Source: a bacterium | Lineage (GTDB): Bacteria > SZUA-79 > Acidulodesulfobacterales > Acidulodesulfobacteraceae | Assembly: GCA_021791295.1 (NCBI GenBank) | Contig: JAJYWW010000107.1 | Span: 1 to 19,933, forward strand | DNA length: 19,933 nt | Reading direction: 5' to 3' | In this document: positions 14,125-19,933 of the stretch, one piece after another | Layout of the letters: every line of letters begins with the position of its first letter | Numbering within the stretch: the stretch's first letter is position 1 | Position numbers and translations under genes: made by a program | The notes under the pieces: model-generated | The model's database searches: none | Told to the model about the DNA's origin: nothing | Seen by the model: only the letters and a program-made list of their open reading frames with translations

Positions 14125-15637
14125 ATTTCCCGGAATAAAAGGTATATTTTTAGACGAAGACCCGTTAATAGAGCAGGGTTCTAAAGGATTAAGAGGCATA
14201 GGCTTACCCGATTGCGGCTTAAAAAAATCGGATTTAAAAAAAGACGAAAGCGAATATATAAACGCAAAATATATAAGAAAGAGTCCTCCCGAACTGCCGG
14301 AAGTATCGGAGCCTACCGTAGTGAGGCATTTTACGAGGCTTTCAAGCTGGAATATGTGCGTCGATACCGTTTTCTATCCGCTCGGCTCCTGCACGATGAA
14401 ATATAACCCTAAAATAAACGAAAAAATAGCGGCGCTAGAAAATATAAAAAATCTGCATCCTTTAACCCCTGCGCGGTTAATCCAACCGGCGTTAAAAATA
14501 GTCGACGATTTCAATAATATTTTATGCGCGCTTACCGGACTTGCGGAGTTCGGTTTTGCTCCGCAGGCGGGAGCGGCCGGCGAGTTTGCGGGACTTAAAA
14601 TAATTAAAAAATATTTCGATTTAAAAGGCGAAAACAGAAAAACGATATTGGTGCCGGACAGCTCGCACGGAACAAATCCAGCTAGTTCCGTTCTTGCCGG
14701 ATTTACGCCGGTAGAAATTAAAACCGGAAAAGCGGGGACGCTGGGTGCTGAAGAATTGAAAAAGTTCATTTCAAAAGACGTTGCCGGAATTATGATAACC
14801 AATCCTAATACGTTCGGGGTTTTTGAAAAAGATATAAAGAAAATAGCCGAAATTATGCATAAAAACGGTTCGTTTGTTTATATGGACGGCGCCAACTTTA
14901 ACGCTTTTCTCGGAAGCGCGAGAGTTTCCGATATGGGAATAGATTTAATACAGCTTAATCTGCATAAGACTTTTTCTACTCCTCACGGCGGGGGCGGACC
15001 CGGAAGCGGCGCGCTTGGCGTAGTCGAATCTTTGAGGGAATTTCTTCCCGTTCCTTACGTAAAGAAGGTTGGAGGCGACGTCAGTGCAGATAAAAATTTT
15101 AACCGCCCGGTTTACGAATTATCGGAAGACAAAAAAAATTCCATAGGAAGGATGACGCCGTTTTTATGCAACTTTGCGGTCTTACTTAGGGCATACGCCT
15201 ATCTTCTCTCGCTTGGCAGAGAAAACATTGGTTCCGTCAGCGAAATTGCAGTGCTTAACGCAAACTACGTCAAGAAGAAGCTCGGCAAAATACTGTCCGG
15301 TTCAGACCCTTTCGAAGAAGGGTTGTGTATGCACGAATGCGTTTTTAGTGATAAAGCTATAGAAGAAAGCGGGGTATCGACTATCGAGCTCGCAAAACTT
15401 TTAATCGATTACGGTTTCCATCCGCCGACGGTTTATTTTCCGAAAAATATACACGGAGCTATTATGATAGAGCCTACCGAAACCGAATCAGTAAGGACGC
15501 TGGATAATTTTATAAAAGCGGTAAAAGAAATAAAGTTTAAAACCAAAAAGTCTAAAGCGGTTAAGTCTCCGCAAAAAACAAAGGTCGGAAGGGTCAACGA
15601 GGTTCTTGCCAATAAACAGCCTATATTTAAATATTAG
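14117..15637 (+). CDS. gcvPB: Glycine dehydrogenase (decarboxylating) subunit 2
   Basis: A 506-residue PLP-dependent beta subunit of the P-protein. The cofactor lysine is K284 in LNLHKTFSTPHGGGGPGSG. Other family blocks are YPLGSCTMKYNPK (87-99), LPxTPARLIQP-like HPLTPARLIQP (114-124), PQAGAAGEFAGL (149-160), DSSHGTNPAS (181-190) and MDGANFNAFLG (256-266). The C-terminal tail KVGRVNEVLANKQPIFKY is the usual GcvPB ending, preceded by a lysine-rich linker (about 474-488). It is the last gene of the gcv operon. The L-protein (dihydrolipoyl dehydrogenase) and lipoylation enzymes are not in the window. Confidence 0.95.
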   Translation: MPKFPGIKGIFLDEDPLIEQGSKGLRGIGLPDCGLKKSDLKKDESEYINAKYIRKSPPELPEVSEPTVVRHFTRLSSWNMCVDTVFYPLGSCTMKYNPKINEKIAALENIKNLHPLTPARLIQPALKIVDDFNNILCALTGLAEFGFAPQAGAAGEFAGLKIIKKYFDLKGENRKTILVPDSSHGTNPASSVLAGFTPVEIKTGKAGTLGAEELKKFISKDVAGIMITNPNTFGVFEKDIKKIAEIMHKNGSFVYMDGANFNAFLGSARVSDMGIDLIQLNLHKTFSTPHGGGGPGSGALGVVESLREFLPVPYVKKVGGDVSADKNFNRPVYELSEDKKNSIGRMTPFLCNFAVLLRAYAYLLSLGRENIGSVSEIAVLNANYVKKKLGKILSGSDPFEEGLCMHECVFSDKAIEESGVSTIELAKLLIDYGFHPPTVYFPKNIHGAIMIEPTETESVRTLDNFIKAVKEIKFKTKKSKAVKSPQKTKVGRVNEVLANKQPIFKY

Positions 15638-15653
15638 TATAATATGGTATAAT
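15638..15653 (+). promoter_or_regulatory. Tandem -10 hexamers upstream of the hydrolase gene
   Basis: Two exact TATAAT hexamers (15638-15643 and 15648-15653) lie in the 47-bp gap after gcvPB. Neither has a good -35, so a separate promoter for the hydrolase/MFS pair is possible but weakly supported. Confidence 0.35.
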
Positions 15654-15684
15654 TTATTATATAAGAAGTTCGAGGTAAAAGCAT

Positions 15685-16317
15685 ATGAATATGAATTTTA
15701 AAGAGGTCGATTTCGGGTCTGCCGACGGCGGAGTCTTATATGGGTCTTTGTTCGGTTCATATCCGGATATAGTTATACTTGCGCACGGAAAAGTTTTTAA
15801 CAAGGAAAGCTATTACGACCTGTGCGACATTCTGCTGAAAAATAAAATATCTTCGTTGACTTTCGATTTCAGGGGATACGGAAATTCGAAACCTGGAAGC
15901 GGCGGGTTAAACGCCTATGGAGAGGATATTATAGGAGCGATTAATTTTGCTAAAAGCCTGGATTTTGTAAAAAGTATCACCCTTTTAGGCTCGAGCATGG
16001 GGGGAGGGGCTGTTTTGAACGCGTCAAAACTTTATCGTCCTTCTGAAATAAAATCCGTCATAGCTCTTTCTCCTGTTTACGCCGAAGGAGTCGATTTTAT
16101 CGACGTCCCCATCCATTATCTCGGAACGGAAGGAGAACAGTTTGCCGAAGGCATCAAAAAAATGTATGCCATGACCAAATCGCCGAAGACGCTCCGCTTT
16201 TTCAAAGGCGCGGCGCACGCGCAGAATATTTTCGGCACGGAAGCCAAAGAAGAGCTTATTTCTCTTATAATTTCATATATCAAAGACGGAAATATAAATA
16301 CGGGCAAAGCGGAATAA
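15685..16317 (+). CDS. Small alpha/beta hydrolase
   Basis: A 210-residue cytoplasmic alpha/beta-hydrolase of unknown substrate. The oxyanion-hole segment is ILAHGKVFNKES (31-42), the FDFRGYGNS turn lies at 60-68, the nucleophile elbow GSSMGG puts the serine at S104, and the catalytic histidine is probably H178 in GAAHAQNIF. The position where the acid is usually Asp (after the IPVHYLGT strand) has Glu (E149 or E151). No cap domain is large enough to see, and there is no signal peptide. The closest style is dienelactone-hydrolase/serine-aminopeptidase-like esterases. GAGGT precedes the ATG. The downstream MFS gene follows after 10 bp, so the two may be cotranscribed. Confidence 0.8.
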   Translation: MNMNFKEVDFGSADGGVLYGSLFGSYPDIVILAHGKVFNKESYYDLCDILLKNKISSLTFDFRGYGNSKPGSGGLNAYGEDIIGAINFAKSLDFVKSITLLGSSMGGGAVLNASKLYRPSEIKSVIALSPVYAEGVDFIDVPIHYLGTEGEQFAEGIKKMYAMTKSPKTLRFFKGAAHAQNIFGTEAKEELISLIISYIKDGNINTGKAE

Positions 16318-16327
16318 CGGATAAATT

Positions 16328-17521
16328 ATGCCCGCTATCATTTTCGTCTTTTTCGTTATACTTCTGCAGAGGGCCAATACCAACCTCATACAATCTATTA
16401 ACCCTTTATTCGTAAGATATGTTCTCGACAAAAACCTTTTTTACGTCGGAATTACTACGGCGGTTTATGCCGTAAGCACTCTTTCCGTCAGGTATCTTAT
16501 CAGCATAAGAATTAAGCCTCAGGCCGTTTCAAAGTTCGTAATGGCCGGACTTTTATTGTTTTCGGCGGCTATATTGGGATATTTTTTCTCGGCGGATTAT
16601 GCCGAATTTTTAATATTCGTCGTAATATCCGGTTTTGCGACGGCGATAATCATGCCGTTCCTTCTGTCGTTAGTCCATTTAGTTTCCGATAAGTCCGTAA
16701 TAGAAAAAAATCTTACGGTATATTCCTTAATGCTGAGCCTTGCCCTTGTTTTCGGGCCGCTTTTAAGTTCAGCCCTTCTGGCCGTCCTGCCTATCCGCTG
16801 GATTTATATTATGCTGTGCCTGTTCGGCATAACGGCGTTTTTCTTTGCGGTGAAAATTCATTTAAAGAGCAGGGATGCGATTAAAGAAAAACTTGCGGAT
16901 AAAGATTCCGGAAAAAACGCTTCGGAAAAAGCTGGAAATGGCGGTTCGGTTTCTTTACTGCTTAAAAACCGCGGATTTCTCGAAGTGATTTTTTACAACA
17001 CTACATTCAGCATTGCCTTTGCTTCGGTCGTAGCCCTCGGCGGGGTTTTTGCGAGGGATAATTTTCATATAAAATATTTTGAAATAACGCTTTTATTTTC
17101 GCTTTTTTTTGTTTCGTCGTTAATCGCGAGATTAGTTCTCCTGTACTTTACGAAAAAAGGAAGTATTAAGAATAAAACCAAAATCCTGAATATTTCCATA
17201 TTGATATCCGCCCTGTCTTTCGCCTTGATGGTTTTTTCAAAAGACATAGGTTTTTACGTTTTGGGTTTAATAATATTCGGAATACCGCACGCGCTTGTTT
17301 TTCCCATTGGAACCATGAGGATATCCGAAACTGTAGATATGAAGGATATGGTAGCCGCTAATACGATATACCAGTCCAATTTCGACTTGGGCGGCATCAT
17401 AGGGCCGTTTTTCCTTTCGTATCTGGCCGGCATTTATTCCATAAGGTTCGTCTTCGGTATAATCGCCGTTTTTCTGCTTGCGGCGTTTATAACCGGGAAA
17501 TATATAAAAAGCGGTATCTAA
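16328..17521 (+). CDS. MFS transporter (MFS_1 type)
   Basis: A 397-residue integral membrane protein with about 12 hydrophobic helices in two halves, separated by a charged cytoplasmic loop at about 178-205 (KEKLADKDSGKNASEKAG). Features are NPLFVRYVLDKNLFYVGITT in the first loop, GFATAIIMPFLLSLVHLVSD in helices 4-5, and in the second half GIPHALVFPIGTMRISETVD and ANTIYQSNFDLGGIIGPFFL. The classic motif A is poorly conserved (YLISIRIKPQ). This resembles drug- or metabolite-efflux MFS proteins, but the substrate is unknown. The start has only a weak RBS (GGAT), and translational coupling with the hydrolase 10 bp upstream is plausible. It is unrelated in detail to the sugar-porter-like MFS at 8152-9519. 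Confidence 0.85.
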   Translation: MPAIIFVFFVILLQRANTNLIQSINPLFVRYVLDKNLFYVGITTAVYAVSTLSVRYLISIRIKPQAVSKFVMAGLLLFSAAILGYFFSADYAEFLIFVVISGFATAIIMPFLLSLVHLVSDKSVIEKNLTVYSLMLSLALVFGPLLSSALLAVLPIRWIYIMLCLFGITAFFFAVKIHLKSRDAIKEKLADKDSGKNASEKAGNGGSVSLLLKNRGFLEVIFYNTTFSIAFASVVALGGVFARDNFHIKYFEITLLFSLFFVSSLIARLVLLYFTKKGSIKNKTKILNISILISALSFALMVFSKDIGFYVLGLIIFGIPHALVFPIGTMRISETVDMKDMVAANTIYQSNFDLGGIIGPFFLSYLAGIYSIRFVFGIIAVFLLAAFITGKYIKSGI

Positions 17522-17553
17522 GCGGAAGTTTTTAATTTTTTTTAGTTTTATGC

Positions 17554-17583
17554 TTGACGATATGTTTTTAAAATGCATATAAT
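17554..17583 (+). promoter_or_regulatory. Promoter of the sensor-kinase gene
   Basis: TTGACG (17554-17559), an 18-bp spacer and a perfect TATAAT (17578-17583) lie 44 bp before the kinase ATG. The -10 box is the exact centre of the 29-bp palindrome. Confidence 0.65.
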
Positions 17584-17595
17584 ATGCATTTTAAA
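17567..17595. promoter_or_regulatory. Perfect 29-bp palindrome over the -10 box (probable operator)
   Basis: TTTAAAATGCATAT (17567-17580), a single central A, and the exact complement ATATGCATTTTAAA (17582-17595). Fourteen paired bases without a mismatch, centred on the -10 hexamer, is the geometry of a repressor operator. No T-tract or RBS role fits better. Autoregulation by the downstream response regulator or control by an unseen repressor are both possible. Confidence 0.6.
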
Positions 17596-17627
17596 CGATA
17601 AATTTAAATTTAAAAAATAGACTGCAT

Positions 17628-19091
17628 ATGGGTATATTTAAAAACCGTCGTTATTATGTTAATAAGTTTTTAAGCGTTCCGGTATATGTTAAAATCTTTG
17701 GAATTATATTCCTTGCCGTAATAATTCTAGAATTTGCGACTATAATATCCATATACATAATATTTTACAAGGCTGAATATAACAGGCTTGAAAAATCGGG
17801 AAATGCCGCAGGCAAAATAATTTCCTATAAAATAGAGGATTATATAGAAGCCGGCAATGTTGCAGGGCTGAGAAAGATTCTCTGCTACACCGTAAGGAAC
17901 AGCACTTTGTTAGATTACGCCATGGTTAAAAATGAAAATGGCAAAACTATCGTATTTGTAACAAAAAAAGGTTTGAAATCGTCGGGAAAAAAAATATCGC
18001 CCGGTTATTCCTTTGAATATATCAATAAAAACGCGGTAGATTTAAAATTCAATATTTTAAACGACGATAAAAGCGGAAAATACGGTCCGGTCGGCGCAAA
18101 AATAGGAACCCTTCAGCTTGGTGTATCATCCGATACTTTCCACTATTTTTTTAAAATTACGGTTACGTTGATTATTTTTGTTTTAATACCTCTTATAATC
18201 CTCGCCGTAATTTTTTTATGGTGGATGTCTAAAACGGTACTGAAGCCTTTGTCTGAACTGCAGGAGGCATCGGAATCCGCTAAACGCGGAAACTACGATA
18301 TAACCGTTAAAACACCTAAGTTTGCGGACGAAAAATTAACCGGGCTCATAAACGGATTCAACAATATGATGCTTGCTTTCAGGAAAACCGAAGATAAGTG
18401 GCAGACTAAAGATTTACGCAGAAAAGAATTTATCGAGGAAGTTATTAAAGCGCAGGAGCTGGAACGAAAGAAACTTTCGAGGGAGCTTCACGACGAAATG
18501 GAGCAGTTTCTCGTATATATTAATATGAAATTCAAAGTTCTCGAGAAATTATACGGCATCGGCGAAGAAAACAAAGATATAGAAGAAATGCGTTCTTATA
18601 TCGCGAAGGAGTTCGACAATATAAAAAATATAACCAAAGAACTAAGACCCGGCGTGCTTTACGAACTCGGTTTATATAAAGCCATAATGCAGTATGCGGA
18701 AGAGATTAAATTTAACCACGGCATCGACGTGGAGATATTCACCTCCGGAATGCAGGAATTTAAAGCCGACGAATATACGGAAATAAATATTTACAGAATT
18801 TTTCAGGAGGCGTTTTCCAATATAATAAGGCATTCTAACGCCACGGCGGTAAAAATCGCGATAAATTTTGAAAACTGCATATTCCACGCCGTAATAGAAG
18901 ATAACGGAAAAGGTTTTAAGCCGGGCAAGACCGATAAAAACAAAGACGAAAATTTCGGAATAATAGGGATGAAGGAAAGGGCGGAAATACTCCGCGGCGG
19001 TCTTCATATAAAAACTAAAGCCGGCTCCGGGACTTCGGTTTCTTTTAATATACCGATAGATAAAACGGATGAAAACACCGGCGGTGCATAA
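17628..19091 (+). CDS. Sensor histidine kinase, NarX/DegS type (HisKA_3)
   Basis: A 487-residue inner-membrane kinase. Transmembrane helices at about 21-47 and 173-199 flank a periplasmic sensor of about 125 residues with no motif I recognise. A HAMP domain (about 200-252) follows, then a HisKA_3 dimerisation domain with the phosphoaccepting H288 in SRELHDEMEQFL, which keeps the HD-E-x-x-Q phosphatase-type motif. The HATPase_c domain has N398 in IFQEAFSNIIRHSNA, EDNGKGF (424-430), GIIGMKER and GSGTSVSFNIP. It phosphorylates, and probably dephosphorylates, the NarL-type regulator encoded downstream. The kinase ATG lacks a strong Shine-Dalgarno. The signal is unknown; there are no periplasmic P-box-like nitrate motifs. 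Confidence 0.93.
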   Translation: MGIFKNRRYYVNKFLSVPVYVKIFGIIFLAVIILEFATIISIYIIFYKAEYNRLEKSGNAAGKIISYKIEDYIEAGNVAGLRKILCYTVRNSTLLDYAMVKNENGKTIVFVTKKGLKSSGKKISPGYSFEYINKNAVDLKFNILNDDKSGKYGPVGAKIGTLQLGVSSDTFHYFFKITVTLIIFVLIPLIILAVIFLWWMSKTVLKPLSELQEASESAKRGNYDITVKTPKFADEKLTGLINGFNNMMLAFRKTEDKWQTKDLRRKEFIEEVIKAQELERKKLSRELHDEMEQFLVYINMKFKVLEKLYGIGEENKDIEEMRSYIAKEFDNIKNITKELRPGVLYELGLYKAIMQYAEEIKFNHGIDVEIFTSGMQEFKADEYTEINIYRIFQEAFSNIIRHSNATAVKIAINFENCIFHAVIEDNGKGFKPGKTDKNKDENFGIIGMKERAEILRGGLHIKTKAGSGTSVSFNIPIDKTDENTGGA

Positions 19092-19195
19092 GTATTTAAA
19101 AATTTTTAAAAATAGGTTAAAATAAAAAATATAAACAAAAATTTGCTGGAGGGAGAGAGGCGGTAGCAAAAACCACAAAACCGGAGGAATATTTT
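19092..19195 (+). other. Kinase-regulator spacer
   Basis: 104 bp with A/T runs followed by a purine-rich segment and a CGGT...ACCG pair (19162-19183) just before the RBS. No clear -35/-10 pair or terminator is visible. Confidence 0.3.
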
Positions 19196-19864
19196 ATGAA
19201 AAAAATTACGGTTGCGATTGCCGACGACCATCCTATAGTAATATCTGGACTTAAATCCCTGATGTCTTTACAGCCGGAAATAGAACTTGTCGGGGATACC
19301 GCAGATATAGAACTTCTGCCCGGACTAGTGGAAAAATATAAGCCGGATATTCTTATGCTCGATATATCGTTCAGCGAAAAAAGCGGGCTTAATTATATAG
19401 GGTCAATTAAGGAAAAATCTCCTTCGACAAGGGTTCTTGTTTTAACTATGCACGAAGAGTTGTACCTTCTGCGTGAAGCATTAAGCAAAGGCGCGGCGGG
19501 ATTTCTTTCGAAACGTTCGATTTACGAAGACCTTTTATACGCCGTAAAATCTATTATTAACGGCGGCACATACATCCATCCGTTAATGGCTGAAAAGCTG
19601 GCGCATACCGTTTACGACGGCGGCAGTAACGATATGAACCTAAGCAAAGACCCCGAACAAATTATATGGGCATTATTGAGCAGGCGCGAGCAGGAAGTCC
19701 TTATCGGCGTCGCAAAAGGGCTTTCAAATAAAGAGATAGGCTTGCAGTACGATTTGAGCGAAAAAACCGTTGCTACTTACAGGCTTCGCGGCTTAGCCAA
19801 ACTTAAAATTTCCAACAAAACCGACCTGTTAGACCTCTGCCTTAAATTAGGCTACATAAAATAG
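19196..19864 (+). CDS. Response regulator, NarL/FixJ (LuxR HTH) type
   Basis: A 222-residue DNA-binding regulator. The receiver domain (1 to about 118) has acidic pocket D10-D11, phosphoacceptor D56 in LMLDISFSEKSG, T84 in LVLTMHEE, and K106 in GFLSKRS. The C-terminal LuxR-type helix-turn-helix starts LSRREQEVL (161-169) and continues AKGLSNKEIG and LSEKTVATYRLRGLAKLKI. GGAGGAA lies 7 nt before the ATG. The gene follows the kinase after 104 bp, an unusually wide gap for such a pair, so the regulator may have an additional promoter. The expected circuit is kinase to D56, dimerisation and binding of inverted repeats; targets are unknown. Confidence 0.95.
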   Translation: MKKITVAIADDHPIVISGLKSLMSLQPEIELVGDTADIELLPGLVEKYKPDILMLDISFSEKSGLNYIGSIKEKSPSTRVLVLTMHEELYLLREALSKGAAGFLSKRSIYEDLLYAVKSIINGGTYIHPLMAEKLAHTVYDGGSNDMNLSKDPEQIIWALLSRREQEVLIGVAKGLSNKEIGLQYDLSEKTVATYRLRGLAKLKISNKTDLLDLCLKLGYIK

Positions 19865-19933
19865 AAAAAATCTGTAAGAAATTATCCTGCGAAATATAAT
19901 AAAGTATATTACACGTTCATACCTTATTAATAC

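Noticed and set aside
17522..17550. Terminator after the second MFS gene
   Set aside because: T-runs are present but no stem precedes them.
18672..19178. 168-codon frame antisense to the histidine kinase
   Set aside because: Composition (Phe/Tyr/Arg-rich) is typical of antisense shadow; the kinase on the plus strand has all its motifs.

Overview
The window looks like chromosomal DNA from a low-GC Gram-negative bacterium. Its Gram-negative character is inferred from a TonB-type energy transducer, a membrane-anchored SPOR-domain protein and an RNase E/G gene. AT-rich spacers, frequent TTG/GTG starts and the protein style would fit a deltaproteobacterium-like lineage, possibly acidophilic. The taxon is inference only; no rRNA or marker set is present to settle it.

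Layout. 1-405 (-): 5' part of an RNase E/G gene. 636-1470 (+): a tiny four-cysteine protein and a SPOR-domain protein. 1719-2342 (+): a 2-Cys peroxiredoxin with a good promoter, an AT-rich dyad next to its -35 and a terminator that is part of a palindromic repeat. 2440-3165 (-): purC. 3294-4148 (+): a TonB-like protein. 4215-4301: a perfect 28-bp inverted repeat. 4323-7059 (+): UDP-glucose 6-dehydrogenase and bifunctional mannose-1-P guanylyltransferase/mannose-6-P isomerase, together making UDP-glucuronate and GDP-mannose for an acidic surface polysaccharide. 7072-7442 (-): a small unknown gene preceded by the severed tail of another.

7447-10882 is the accessory part. An intact initiator tRNA-fMet (10806-10882, -) and a partial copy of it (anticodon stem to CCA plus 12 bp of flank, interrupted by a 37-nt hairpin-forming insert) bracket about 3.3 kb. 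That interval holds one intact gene, an MFS transporter, and the remains of three mobile-element genes: the N-terminal part of a tyrosine recombinase right beside the tRNA, a decayed IS256-family transposase that interrupts it, and an IS3-family OrfA stub. The simplest reading is a decayed island integrated at tRNA-fMet; a degraded tRNA duplication is the main alternative.

11051-15637 (+) is a glycine cleavage operon, gcvT-gcvH-gcvPA-gcvPB, with the P-protein split in two and the last three genes overlapping by 8 bp. It provides the T, H and P components; the L-protein is not here. 15685-17521 (+) carries a small alpha/beta hydrolase and a second MFS transporter. 17628-19864 (+) is a NarX/DegS-type sensor kinase and a NarL-type response regulator, preceded by a promoter whose -10 box is the centre of a perfect 29-bp palindrome.

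No CRISPR array, defence operon or clearly new multi-gene system was found. The most informative unusual loci are the tRNA-fMet duplication/integrase scar and the palindromic operators.
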